Positions 24,683 through 36,600 of a DNA stretch of 64,000 bases are shown here, one piece after another. The position numbers and the translations under genes were made by a program. Source of the stretch: Orobanche coerulescens (Eukaryota > Streptophyta > Magnoliopsida > Lamiales > Orobanchaceae); NCBI GenBank assembly GCA_033398695.1, contig CM065815.1, forward strand, positions 99,910,501 through 99,974,500, written 5' to 3'. The stretch's first letter is position 1. Every line of letters begins with the position of its first letter. Below the pieces are notes generated by a model. It saw only the letters and a list, made by a program, of their open reading frames with translations, was not told the origin of the DNA and searched no databases.

Positions 24683-24900
24683 ACGATAAGCATAAATACT
24701 CAATATACAGGAAACATTATAGTTCAAATGTTCAAGTATAAAGAGGTATAACAGGTAAGGGACGAGATAGAGTTTAGGAACTTACAACCACTGTTCGCAC
24801 GAAGACGTAGGCAGTACAGTGATGTTAGTCACGCCCGGTTACCTCAAAATATATATATGACCCCTATTTTAACCCAATGGCCAAGATATCCATAATCTTA

Positions 24901-24912
24901 GCTCTGATACCA
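24901..24912 (-). promoter_or_regulatory. E4 primer binding site
   Basis: The minus strand reads TGGTATCAGAGC, an exact match to the initiator-methionine primer site. It is the least decayed primer site in the window. Confidence 0.9.
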
Positions 24913-24917
24913 TATTC

Positions 24918-27343
24918 TGTAACACCCACGATATATTCAGGAATATTACAGCGCCGTAAATCCTTTACATAAGAATTTACAAGGCTGAATAAGTGAAAAG
25001 ACAATAATAGGTACCAACATATGAAAGTAACTGAAATAAAAATACAATAGTTTTGGACCAGTACCGAGAATACAAATATCTAAACAAAGAATATTAATAC
25101 ATCACCAAAATCCAATCATCACAAATGACGACGTACTCGAGTACTTATTAAAAATAACACAACAACAGATAATAAAACCCGATCGGAACATCACTCTGCA
25201 CTCTCGTCGTCATGCAACTCCAGTGGTTATTTCCCTGCTCTCCTGGATCCTAAACATAAACAAATATTCACCCCCGAAGGGGTTAGCACAACGATGCTAG
25301 TACAAGTACGAAAATTATACAACAAGGACTTAATCATCAAATCCTTAAATAAGAACATCAATGTTATCAATCATAACCATGACAAGCTTCTCCAACGAGA
25401 AATAATATCAACACATAGCACATCACAACAATCTCAACATACTCGTGGTATTCCAGCGATCCAGCGCACACAGCTATAGATTTCCATGATGATCCCATCG
25501 GACCAATCGCATGGTGGCAATACCTGTCAAGCGATCAAGTGCACACAGCTATAGATTCCCATGATGATCCCATCGGACCAATCGCATGGTGGACAATTAA
25601 CAAGTACGCAACAATACAACCACAACATAGTAGACATTAATACGCACAAATGAAATTAAAGTACTTGCCTCGATTCGATGACAAGAATAATACTTCCACG
25701 AATATCAACACACTCGAAGGCTGCCCCTTCGATCAATCACGTAGCAAAGCTCGAACCTTAAACAAAAGAAATAATATAGAGTTCAACTCATGTCGTATGA
25801 TCATCTAACAATCCAAAATATGGTCGGGAGTTCATAAAATGTATCCTGCCTGGTCTGCATAACATACATTACATATCCAACGTAGCGTACATTAAGGCTG
25901 CTCGTTAGCGTACGTTAAATGCAAAGTCTAGCATACGCTAACCATGTATCGATAGTTCCTCTCTGATCAATCGACTGACTCATCTGATGATATCACGTAC
26001 GTTACGTACCAAATGTAGCGTACGTTAATTCTACCTGTTAGCATACGCAAGATGCAGAGTCTAGCGTACGCTAAACATACATGACAGTTTCTCACTGAAC
26101 AGTCGACTATTTCTATTGATGATGAAGGGTACGAAATATTCAGTGATTAACGTACTTTACCCTTCTCCAAATCATGCTCATACAATTATGAATGATCTTA
26201 CAGATTCAAACATCTTCGAACTCAAGGATATGTATATCATCAAAACACTTATATTCAATCTCGATTACCATTCTCATGTGAATTTCGGGTGATCTAAGGT
26301 TGATGCGCTTGTTTCCAATATCATCATTTCACTCAAACTTTATCTTAAAGGTGAACTAACCAATCCAACTTATAAGAAAGGATACAACTTTTGATGATTC
26401 CATCTTAAGTACATTTAGCAAAAGTGGCATCAACACTAAGTCTACAATCAATATGACGATAACATTCGATACGGATTATCAATCTCAGAACACTATTCTC
26501 ATCATTTGACATAACAAGATTCCAATTATGATTTTCCCAACAATGATAACTCAATCATAATCATCCCAACTACTAAACATGATATTTGGTTGCATAAGTC
26601 GTCTATGTGATCTACTATTCTTGGTAGTATGATCATAGCATTCTTAAGAGCATGAAACCAAGGTTGGGGATAGCATAACATATCTTAAGATGAAGAAAAC
26701 ACTGAAACAATAGGTAGAGTCATACTCCAATTGCTTGTGTGTCAATCCAAAATGATTCTCTACTTCGATGATCAAGTATAAGTAATCTCCAATCTTCAAA
26801 GATCAAGTATAGATGGCTTATGGATGTTTATGAAGGAGGGGAGACTCTCTGGACTGACGGATAAGTGAAGAAAAAGTAAACAACATAACATGGGGTGCTG
26901 TCCCTTTTATAATGTTTCTGTCTTTACGTACATTAACATTCCATGCATAACATACATTAGCTGTTTAGCGTACGCTACCCTGATGTTCTTAGCGTACGCT
27001 AACGAGCGTTGACTCCAAAACTGTCCAGGTTCACCCGTGGGAATCTTATCCGGACCCATGTCCGGCTGGCGCATGTGCTAGCCACCCAGCTCAATTATTG
27101 GCTGTTTAATGTACGCTATGCTACACTCGTAGCGTATGCTAACTCTGGCGGATAACGTACGTTAAGCTTCCTTCTTAACGTACGTTATCACGTATTTGCA
27201 TGGGAAAAATTTACATGTTTCCATACTCATGTACAAGGATACAATTACTAGAAATATCATACTTCGATTATCGATATCACAATTCCGAATAATACAGGGT
27301 TCAATTACAGATGAAATACTTGATAATTAATCCAGATATTACA
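24918..27343 (-). repeat. E4 5' LTR
   Basis: This 2426-bp LTR is complete from TGTAATATC (minus, at 27343) to GGGTGTTACA (at 24918). It carries the family palindromes in two clusters, about 25880-26160 (R-U5) and about 26930-27200 (U3). The TATA box TATAAAAG (minus) is at 26904-26911. Confidence 0.9.
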
Positions 27344-28752
27344 TATTTTGGCAGAGACTTAGTGAATAAGTCTGCGATATTTTCATCGGAACTCACTTGT
27401 TTCACTTTGATATTCAGAAATTTCTGTTGTTGCTGACTGTAGAAGAACTTCGACGAGATATGCTTAGTATTGTCACCCTTAATGAAACCTAACTTCATCT
27501 GCTCAATGCATGCCGCATTGTCCTCAAAGATGTATGTAAGGGTTGATGTAGTGGGTTCTAATCCACAAGTTCCTTATGGTCTATGACTGATTGAAACATG
27601 CACTCCCTTATGGATTCATGCAATGAAATTATATTTGCATGGTTCGAGGAAGTAGCAACCAAGGTCTGCTTGGTAGATCGCCAAGATATCGTCATATTCC
27701 CAATGGTGAACACATAACCAGTTTGGAAACGTCCTTTATGCGGGTCAAAAGGATAACTGGCATCAGCAAGCCCAACTAACATATTGTTAGAATTCTCTGC
27801 ATATGGGGTAAGCTTGCTTGCATTAGCACTTCTGGTAGTCAAGCTTTCATGCTTAGCTACAATATCAGAGGAAGATTGACGGTTGGTATGCGTCGTCTTA
27901 ACCTCAACAATTCCTTTTGGAATATCGCTCTCCCTTGCATAGGGAAAGAATAATCCAAGATCACTAGAGCCTTTCAAGTATCGAAAGATGTGTTTTACTC
28001 CATTCCAATGCCTTATCGTGTGAGCGGAGCTGAATCTCGCTAACAGATTTACAGAGAATGCGATGTTTGGGCGAGTACATTGAGCCAGATATAATAATGC
28101 ACCAATTGCGCTAAGGTACGGTGTTTCTGCTCCAAAAACATCTTCATCCTCCTCTTTAGGATGAAATGGATCCTTGTCCATTTACAGACTTTGACCAACC
28201 ATGAGGGTAGCAAGAGGATGTGCCTTGTCCATTCTAAATCGCCTGAGCATATTATGGACATAGGCAGATTGATGAATGAGTATACCATCATCTCGGTGTT
28301 CTAACTCTAAGACCAAGCAGAATCGAGTCCTCCCTAGGTCTTTCATCTCGAATTCGGATTTAAGGTAGCAGGCTATTTCATCTACCTCATTTATGGTACC
28401 GATAACATTCATGTCATCTTCATAGACGGCTACAATCACGAATCCTGTATCTGTTCTTTTCATGAAAATGCATGGGCAGATATCACTGTTCTTGTATCCC
28501 TTCCCATTCAAGTATTCACGTAGGCATTTGTACCACATCCTTCTTGATTGCTTCAACATATACACTGAACGACGTAATTTTACAGCATAAGCGCTCTGTG
28601 GCTCAACACTACTTGATTTGGGCAATGAAATCCCTTCATGGACTTTCATATAAATATCCATATCTAGATCCCCATAAAGATATGCTGTAACCACATCCAT
28701 AAGCTGCATATTCAGTTTTTCGGACACTACCAATCTGATAAAGTAGCGGAAA
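27344..28752 (-). pseudogene. Ty1/copia pol fragment (RT to RNase H)
   Basis: The fragment reads from the RT (MDVVTAYLYG, VYMLKQSRRMWYK) through the catalytic YEDDMNVIG to RNase H (ALLYLAQCTRPNIAFSVN, GLADASYPFDP, DLFTKSLPKY). Most copia RTs have YVDD; the Val-to-Glu change keeps both aspartates. One in-frame stop lies at 28182-28184. The 5' end is lost at about 28752 and the 3' end abuts the E4 LTR at 27343. Gag, integrase and LTRs are not seen. Confidence 0.88.
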
Positions 28753-29800
28753 GTGATTATAACACTCTAAGTGTATAACTCACACTCTCAATGAATCTCT
28801 TGATTTTCTCCAAGAACAACCAAGAAGTGATATGAAGAAGAAGATGAACTATATGAGAAAAATGGTTTTTCTCTCTTTCTCTCTCCTTGCAAAACCGTGA
28901 ATGTGCTCAGAAGGTGGGAGAATGGAGTCAAGTCTTCATCATATATAATACATTACCAACAACTCATCTCACATGAGAGATTCCCAACAAAGTCATTGTC
29001 ATCCATTATAAAATGGAAACAAAGACTAAGTGGAAGGTACGTGGAAAGGGGAGCGGCCATCTAGAATGAGTCGTACGAGTTCGGTCCGTTTCGGACTCCC
29101 GTGAGTGCAAACAGATAAACTCCGATTCCATTCCAACGTATTTATATCAATTAATTAATCTAATTAATTAATCATATCAAATACATAATAACATAATTAA
29201 TTTTTCCAAGAAATAATTATATTCATGAATTAAATTAATCACCCAGTAATATATTTAATTCATTAGGTCGTAAATCAATTTATCCAGTAAATTAATTTAG
29301 ACATCCAATGTCCCAAATTGGATATCCGATATCTAATATTCATAATGAGAGAATAAGCTTGATACATTCCGTCATCAATCCTATTGTGCGACTCGGTAGG
29401 TCCGTCTCAGTCAGTAATGGGAGGAACCAAAGAGTAGTAGCACCACCTAGCTAGCCTGGCGGCCTACACTGTACCCCAACTGAGAATGAATGATTGGGAT
29501 CATTCAAGAACCATTCTTTCGTGAATACCAGTATACGTATAAACCCTTCTTTCAAATGTCCCGATCAAGTTATAGGGTCACGGTCAGTCAAAACCTATAT
29601 GTACTTGACGCTATGCATGAGTTAATGCAAATCGAGATCATCGAGCTCTCGTGTATCCAATACAACTAGCTCCAATGCTTTGGCCAAAGACATATGATCT
29701 CATCTGCCAATAACTGCATATGACATATAACCCGCTCACTAACGGGAGAAAGAATTCTATCTTGGTATTCAGTAGGACCTGCTACTTGCCCGTCAAGATG
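28753..29800. other. Unclassified non-coding repeat-like sequence
   Basis: No coding potential is seen on either strand. On the minus strand there is a TATA-like TATATAT near 28940-28950 followed by a GA-rich leader, a layout seen in LTR promoters. It may be LTR or leader of the adjacent copia element. It directly abuts the broken E6 LTR at 29801. Confidence 0.35.
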
Positions 29801-30801
29801 CAAGAAGACTTGAACGATCAAGAACAAGGGTTTATCGAATTAGACCTATAACTCGATAAGGTGATTTCTTCTCAAGACCTATTGAGAATCAATCGGATTA
29901 ATACTCGAAAACGCGTCGAATAAAAATCAAGTTTCGGTAAAAATCATTTACCAATGATAGAAACACAAAGTGTTTTCTTTCTCATTCAACATTCATAATA
30001 CTCTCTATGTTACAATGCTTACACAAGCCTATATATAGGAGACTTCAAGTCTTCCTATAATAAGAGAAAATAATTCAATGATTTATAAAATCTTTGAATA
30101 ATCAAAATAAAACATAAAAGGAACAACAATCCTAATTTTAGGGGAAACACAATCCCTAAAATGAGTAAAAAAACAAGGCAAAGACAAACACATAAAAGAA
30201 AATACAAAAAAAGGTGAAATCTGCCGGTAGGACTCGGTCGTGTCGCCTGACACGGCCGCGGCGCGACAAGGACACTCGGCACGGGCGCGGCGCTATCGGC
30301 GATGACTCGACCGTGTCTTGACTGCACGGTCGCGGCGCCTGAGGACATCCGACGAGGACTCGTCAAGCAGTGACCCGGCACGGGCGCGGCGGCCCGACAA
30401 GGGCGTTCGGCGTGGGTCCGATCGTGTCTGGAACACGGTCGGGCCGTCTGGCGATGAGGGTTTTGGCTTATCCGGCATAGTACGACTCGGCCGTGCGGAC
30501 AACACGGTCAAGTCACGTGGGCGATGACATGCGTTTACGGGCCGAGTGCGGCACGGGCCGTGTCGGACGACACGGTCGGGTCCGGCCGGCAGTGCTCGGC
30601 CAGTTCCGGCAGGTGGTGATTTTTCCGGCCGGTGGTGAATTTTCCGGCAGGTGACGACATTTTCCGGCAGGTTGTGTCATTTTCCGGCTTGTGTCCGTTT
30701 TCTCGCCTAAAAATGTTGCCGTACGTGCATGCCGCGTTGTAAGGCCATTTACGCCGATCCTTGCTTCGTTTTCTTTATTTGGACTAGTCAATTCCGTATC
30801 A
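29801..30801 (-). repeat. E6 3' LTR, outer end missing
   Basis: Aligns with 32525-33521 but lacks the 142 bases at its outer end. It contains TATATATA at 30030-30037 and five CCGTGT/ACACGG inverted repeats (about 30236-30580). It ends CGTATCA at 30801. Confidence 0.88.
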
Positions 30802-30895
30802 TCCCCTCCCCCTTTAAAGGGAATTGTCCTCAATTCCGAACTTCCTTCGTTGTCAAGATAATTAATTAAAGATTCTAAGTACTTGATCTCGAAAA
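30690..30895 (-). other. E6 pol-tail remnant reading through the polypurine tract into the LTR
   Basis: A minus-strand frame contains SSELRTIPFKGGGDDT and continues into the LTR to LGEKTDT. It matches the end of E3 pol (ELRSIPFKEGGNDT, later LGEK). The gag frame overlaps only its start and is in another phase. It may be conserved coding sequence or simply inherited DNA around the polypurine tract. Confidence 0.65.
30802..30820 (-). promoter_or_regulatory. E6 polypurine tract
   Basis: The minus strand reads AAAGGGGGAGGGGA directly before the LTR terminus TGATACG. It also encodes the KGGGD part of the conserved C-terminal tail. Confidence 0.85.
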
Positions 30896-32109
30896 TGTTC
30901 GCAGTACATACATGGCCCAAAATCTTGAGACGATAGGTAGTGGGGGGGCCCTCGAGAATCACCAACAAGATAACTATCATTATTAATAAAATAATAATAA
31001 TTACTCCGCCAGGTAATACCGATATCATGACATGAGTGGACATCTGAAATGGGAAGCACGACAGTAATAATAGGTCGCCCTTCATCGGATGCCACTTCAA
31101 GCCCTGGGAAAAACGCTTCGTCGTCGTCTTTCATGTCAAACACTTGGTAAGGCTCGGGATATAGATGTTCCGGAATCATAACATCCTCGTGCTCCGTATC
31201 ATAAACTGGAAACGCCTCATTGGAGTCTGCCTCATAAATTGGACAAAAGTCTTCAAAACAACTTTCATCGAGATATGGATCGTCGTCGGGCACAACATCA
31301 AAAATGGGAAGTATTATTGATTTCACGTCTAATTCACCATCAAGAATGGGAAACACATGATCAATTACGGACTCCTCTTCGTCAACTGGTTCTGCATCAA
31401 ATACCGGTGGCCCTTCATAATCCGACCTAATTTTCATGACACAAAAAGGCTCCTCACCATTAAAATAATTTGGTCCGTTTTGGTCAATTTGGCCAACACA
31501 ACCAACTGGCCCATGATCAAAGTAGCAAGATCCAGGTTCGTCGACTAGGGAGACACGGCTCAACTCATCTTCTTCGTTGAATTGCTCCGTTGAAAACTCT
31601 GTCTCGTCTACTTCATTGAAAATGACCGTAGGGACATTGTCTTCATCGAAAAAAGATTCTGCTGGGAATTCCTTGATGGGGGAAGACCTTAGATCGAATG
31701 CCGGTGGCGGGGCGTCGAAGGATTGGTGGTAAGATGGGGATTTGAACCTTCGATTGAAATATTTTTTGAATTTAAGCCAATCTTGGATTTTAGGCTTACG
31801 TTGTTGTGAACGGGACTGTTTCAATTTTTGCCACCAGACGGCGGCGCTACCGCGGAGGCGCCTTGCCACCAACGAAACACGGCGGTTGATCGGGGCAGCC
31901 TTGAAGTCCGAGTGCTCCTCACAAACACGAAGCCAATCTATGCACGCATCTGGATTACTATCTCCGTGAAATTCCGGTATGCTGCGGAATTTGACCAAGA
32001 AATCAATATCGTTGGTGTCGTCTCTGTGTCTTGCTTGCATATATTGCTCCGGTAAGCAGTTTAGTGCGTCACGGAGTTTCATCAAGAAATCGAGATCCGA
32101 GAAATCCAT
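30862..32109 (-). CDS. E6 gag-like protein with acidic repeat tail
   Basis: An uninterrupted frame starts at the Met of MDFSDLDF (32109; another Met lies four codons upstream at 32121). The N-terminal third is a gag domain (PEFHG, WLRVCEEH, AVWWQKLK, KFKKYFNRRFK) distantly similar to E3 gag. The remainder is strongly acidic, with about seven spaced short motifs of the form P-[VIL]-[FLY]-[DE], such as PVFDAEP, PIFDVVP and PVYDTEH. There is no CCHC zinc knuckle. It would act in the cytoplasmic capsid. Being open while every neighbour is broken, it is either young or was recently under selection. Confidence 0.8.
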   Translation of the reverse strand: MDFSDLDFLMKLRDALNCLPEQYMQARHRDDTNDIDFLVKFRSIPEFHGDSNPDACIDWLRVCEEHSDFKAAPINRRVSLVARRLRGSAAVWWQKLKQSRSQQRKPKIQDWLKFKKYFNRRFKSPSYHQSFDAPPPAFDLRSSPIKEFPAESFFDEDNVPTVIFNEVDETEFSTEQFNEEDELSRVSLVDEPGSCYFDHGPVGCVGQIDQNGPNYFNGEEPFCVMKIRSDYEGPPVFDAEPVDEEESVIDHVFPILDGELDVKSIILPIFDVVPDDDPYLDESCFEDFCPIYEADSNEAFPVYDTEHEDVMIPEHLYPEPYQVFDMKDDDEAFFPGLEVASDEGRPIITVVLPISDVHSCHDIGITWRSNYYYFINNDSYLVGDSRGPPHYLSSQDFGPCMYCEHFRDQVLRIFN

Positions 32110-32365
32110 AACAAGAATCAAGAGATAGTTCTTGATAAGAAATCGGACAGAAAATTTGCCAAGAAATCCGTGAAGAATGAACCAAGAAGATGATCAAAGA
32201 ATCTGATCTCCACCGTTCAGACTGTAGTTCAATGAGTGGGCTTACCTTCGTCAAAATTTCGTGATGATCCAACGGTCGAATCCACGGGAAACTTTGTTTT
32301 CTTCCGACTGCGCTAATCTCAACAAAAAAAATTCGTTGAATAAATCGCCCAAGGAGATGACCTTG

Positions 32366-32378
32366 GGCTCCGATACCA
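32366..32378 (-). promoter_or_regulatory. E6 primer binding site
   Basis: The minus strand reads TGGTATCGGAGCC four bases inside the 5' LTR, matching the initiator-methionine tRNA site with one change. The layout is the same as in E3. Confidence 0.87.
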
Positions 32379-32382
32379 CTTA

Positions 32383-33521
32383 TGATACGAATTATCCGGG
32401 GAGAGGCGGATACGTATCGGTCGGAGTATATGTAGGAATATCGTAGCGGAAGTCTTTTTACGAGTATGGTGTTTTGGATGTATTTTAGGGGAATAATATC
32501 GGATATAACAATAAAAATATCGAACAAGAAGACTTGAACGATCAAGAACAAGGGTTTATCGAATTAGACCTATAACTCGATAAGGTGATTTCTTCTCAAG
32601 ACCTATTGAGAATCAATCGGATTAATACTCGAAAATGCGTCGAATAAAAATCAAGCTTCGGTAAAAATCATTTACCAATGATAGAAACACAAAGTGTTTT
32701 CTTTCTCATTCAACAATCATAATCCTCTCTATGTTACAATGCTTACACAAGCCTATATATAAGAGACTTCAAGTCTTCCTATAATAAGAGAAAATAATTC
32801 AAAGATTTATAAAATCTTTGAATAATCAAAATAAAACATAAAAGGAACAACAATCCTAATTTTAGGGGAAACACAATCCCTAAAATGAGTAAAAAACAAG
32901 GCAAAGACAAACACACAAAAGAAAATACAAAAAAAGGTGAAATCTGCCGGCAGGACTCGGACGTGTCGCCTGACACGGCCGCGGCGCGACAAGGACACTC
33001 GGCACGGGCGCGGCGCTGTCGGCAGTGACTCGACCGTGTCGCCCGACACGGTCGCGCGCGGCGAGGACATCCGACAGGGTCTCGTCTGACAGTGACCGGC
33101 ACGGGCGCGGAGCGGACAAGGACTGTCGTCGTGGCTCCGCTCGTGTCCTGGAACACGGTCGGGCAGTCTGGGCGGAGGTTTTGTCTTATCACGCATAGTT
33201 CGACTCGACCGTGCCAGACAACACGGTCGAGTCCTGTGGGCAGTGACTTGTACGTTTCTGGACGAGTGCGGCACGGGCCGTGTCGGACGACACGGTCGGG
33301 TCCGGCCGGCAGTGCTCGGCCAGTTCCGGCAGGTGGTGATTTTTCCGGCCGGTGGTGAATTTTCTGGCAGGTGACGACATTTTCCGGCAGGTTGTGTCAT
33401 TTTCCGGCTTGTGTCCGTTTTCTCGCCTAAACATGTTGCCGTACGTGCATGCCGCGTTGTAAGGCCATTTACGCCGATCCTTGCTTCGTTTTCTTTATTT
33501 GGACTAGTCAATTCCGTATCA
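32383..33521 (-). repeat. E6 5' LTR (complete)
   Basis: This 1139-bp LTR has a TATA box TATATATA at 32754-32761. U3 is GC-rich with inverted repeats at about 32958, 33031, 33141, 33203 and 33276. The block near 32555-32650 (ATCGAATTAGACCTATAACT) is shared with E3. The next bases are TAATG; no matching duplication can be tested because the other end is lost. Confidence 0.9.
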
Positions 33522-33631
33522 TAATGAAATAAAATGAATTAAACAATAAATTATTTGGGCATTAATTTAATAAAATTGAACATGTTTTCTATAATTTACA
33601 ATAAATGTATATGCGAAATCGGGGCGTTACA
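33522..33631 (-). repeat. E7 3' LTR remnant
   Basis: The last 110 bases of the family LTR (plus-strand view), matching about 40704-40814 and ending GGGGCGTTACA. The rest was lost at the E6 boundary. The adjacent minus-strand AAAGGGGAGTAGGT is the polypurine tract of E7. Confidence 0.85.
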
Positions 33632-33672
33632 ACCTACTCCCCTTTAACAAATTTTCGTCCTCGAAAATTAAG

Positions 33673-36600
33673 TTACGTACCTTGAAAAATGAATGTTGGA
33701 TACTTAGAATGGATATCCTCTTCACGTTCCCAAGTTGCCTCATTTGGTCCATGACGACTCCATTGAACTTTCACCAATTTAACCTCTTTATTTCGTAACT
33801 GGTGTACCTTACGCTCCAAAATAGCTATAGGTACCTCCTCATAAGTCAGATTCTTGGCTACATGCAACTCTTTGAAATTGCATACATGACCAGGATCATG
33901 TACGTATTTCTCAGCATGGAGACGTGAAAGACATTGTGCACTCCCGATAACTCTAACGGCAATGCCAAACTATGCAAGATCACCAACGCGACCTAAAATC
34001 TCAAAAGGTCAAATATAGCGAGGCTGTAGCTTTCCCTTTTTACCGAATCGTATTAATCCTTTCATCGGCGCTACCTTCAGGAACACCTTCTCTCCAATCT
34101 CAAATTGGACATCTTTCCTAGATTTATCCGCATAAGACTTCTGCCGATCCTGGGCAGTCTCAATTCTACTTCTGATTTTGGCTATCTTCTCTACAGTCTG
34201 CCCGATCAATTCTGGACCCAAAATTTTTCCTTCTCCAACCTGACTCCAATAAAGGGGCGATCTACATTTCCTTCCATACAGAGCTTCATACGGGGCCATT
34301 TGTATAGTAGCTTGGTAACTATTGTTATAAGCAAACTCCACTAATGGCAAAATATTCTCTCAATTCTCACCAGTATCAAGAACACACACCCTCAATAAAT
34401 CTTCATGTGTCTTGATAGTCTGTTCAGATTGACCATCGGTTTGAGGATGATCTGCAGTACTGAAATTCAATTTAGTGCCCAATGCACTTTGCAGACTTTT
34501 CCAAAATTTCGATGTAAATCGTGGATCTCTATCCGAGACGATCGACACTGGAACACCATGTAACCTCACAATCTCCCGAATATAAATCCTTGCATACTAT
34601 TCCATACTATAAGTCATCCTCACAGGTAGAAAATGAGATGACTTCGTCAAATGATCTACTATCACCCAGATAGCGTCGTTCTTCCTCACGGTTCATGGCA
34701 GACCAACCACGAAATCCATTGTGATATGCTCCCATTTCCATTCTGGCATTTCCAACGGTTGAAGTAAACCTCCTGGCTATTGGTGTTCTGCCTTCACCAG
34801 CTGACATATCATACCCCTCTCCACAAATACACCAATGTCCCGTTTCATTCCTCTCCACCAAAAGAACTTCTTCAGGTCGTGGTACATCTTTGTACCTCCT
34901 AGGTGAGTGGAGTATGGTGCATTGTGAGCTTCTTCAAGAATTTGCTTCCTAAGGGATGGATCCTTAGGAACACATAACCTCCCATCATAAGTCCAAACGT
35001 CGTCTGCGGCAACGACAAACTTCTCAATACTCCGAGCTTGTGCACGATCCTTCATCTTGCACAAGAATTTATCACGTGGTTAAGCCTCCTTAATCTTATC
35101 CCTCAAGTTTCGTTACAAGACGAAAGATGATAGGATTGCTTTCAAATGTTTTGAAGGCTCAACTACCTCAATCCTCAACTGGGAGAACTCCTTTATCAAA
35201 CTCTCCAGATCAGTCAAGCAAGCTAACTCGCCTCTAGTCTTCCGACTCAAAGCATCAGCTACCACATTAGCCTTACCCGGATGGTAATGAATAGTACAAT
35301 CATAGTCCTTCACCAATTCTAACCATCGCCGTTGTCTCATGTTAAGATCCTTCTGTGTGAAAATATACTTCAAACTTTTATGGTCTGTGTATATCTCACA
35401 CTTCCCTCCGTAGAGATAGTGACGCCAAATCTTCAGTGCATGTACTACAGCAGCCAACTCCAGATCATGCGTTGGATAGTTCAACTCATGTGGTTTAAGC
35501 TGTCTCGATGCATAGGCTACTACTTTACCATGTTGCATCAGAACACAACCCAACCCCTGCTTTGAGGCATCACTATAAATAACAAAGTCTTCCGTCGGAT
35601 CAGGAATCGTTAATACTGGTGCTGAGGTTAGCCTCCTTTTCAACTCTTATGAACTTTCCTCGCACCTGTCGTTTCATTCAAACCTCACACCTTTCCTTGT
35701 TAACTGGGTCATAGGAGTGGCGATTTTCAAAAATCCCTTGATAAATCTCCTATAATAGCCAGCTAGACCCAGAAAGCTGCGAACTTCACTCGCATTCTTG
35801 GGTATTCCCCAACTACTCACTGCTACAACTTTATCGGGATCAACCTCAATTCCTTTTGAAGTCACCACATGTCCAAGGAATCCAACTCTGTTTAACCAAA
35901 ACTCACATTTCTTGAACTTGGCATACAACTTCTCCTTGCGAAGCGTCTCCAATGTAACTCTCAAATGTTCTTGGTGTTGTTCCTTGTCCTTAGAATACAC
36001 AAAGATGTCATCTATGAAGATGATCACAAACTTATCCAAGTAAAGGTTGGAACACCCTGCTCATCAAATCCATAAATACTGTCGGTGCATTACTCAAACC
36101 AAATGGCATCACTACAAATCCAAAATGCCCATAACGGGTCCTAAAAGCCGTCTTGGGAATGTCGCACTCCCTAATCTTCAGTTGGTGGTACCCCGACCAC
36201 AAATCAATCTTTGAAAAGGTTCCAAATCCTCTCAACTGATCGAATAGATCCTTAATTCTCGGTAGTGGGTACTTGTTCTTCACCGTGAGTCGATTCAGCT
36301 CTCTGTAATCTATACACATCCGAAGTGACCCATCCTTCTTTCTTACAAACAGTACTGATGCACCCCAGGGTGACACGGTAGGATGAAAAAATCCGAGCTC
36401 CAGCAACTCTTGAATCTGGACCTTCAATTCTTGAAGTTCCTTAGGAGCTATTCTATATGGCGCTTTGGATGTAGGGGCCGCCCCAGGGACCAAATCAATA
36501 CTAAACTCCACTTTTCGGTCGGGTGGGACTTCCGGCAAATCTTTTGGAAACACATCCAGAAACTCTCGTACTATAGGTACGTCTGTAGGGGATACCTCAT

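Larger units (their letters stand above)
23722..27343 (-). mobile_element. E4: E1-family chromovirus fragment (5' LTR plus gag)
   Basis: In minus orientation there is a full 5' LTR (27343-24918), a primer site and gag, which stops being recognisable at about 23722 before the zinc knuckles. No protease or pol is present. It faces E2 head to head. The right side abuts a copia fragment. Confidence 0.88.
29801..33521 (-). mobile_element. E6: non-autonomous gag-only LTR retrotransposon (TR-GAG-like)
   Basis: Two direct LTRs (29801-30801, truncated; 32383-33521, complete) flank only 1581 bp of internal sequence. A primer site, one intact gag-like frame and a polypurine tract are present; protease, RT and integrase are absent. 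The complete LTR has TGATACG and CGTATCA ends like E3. This is the structure of the gag-only terminal-repeat elements described in plants. Mobilisation would need proteins from another element, most plausibly an E3 relative. Confidence 0.87.

Noticed and set aside
30055..30381. Hydrophobic small protein encoded in the E6 LTR (similar frame at 32779-33192)
   Set aside because: The frame lies in LTR sequence, differs between the two LTRs, and is explained by AT-rich DNA.
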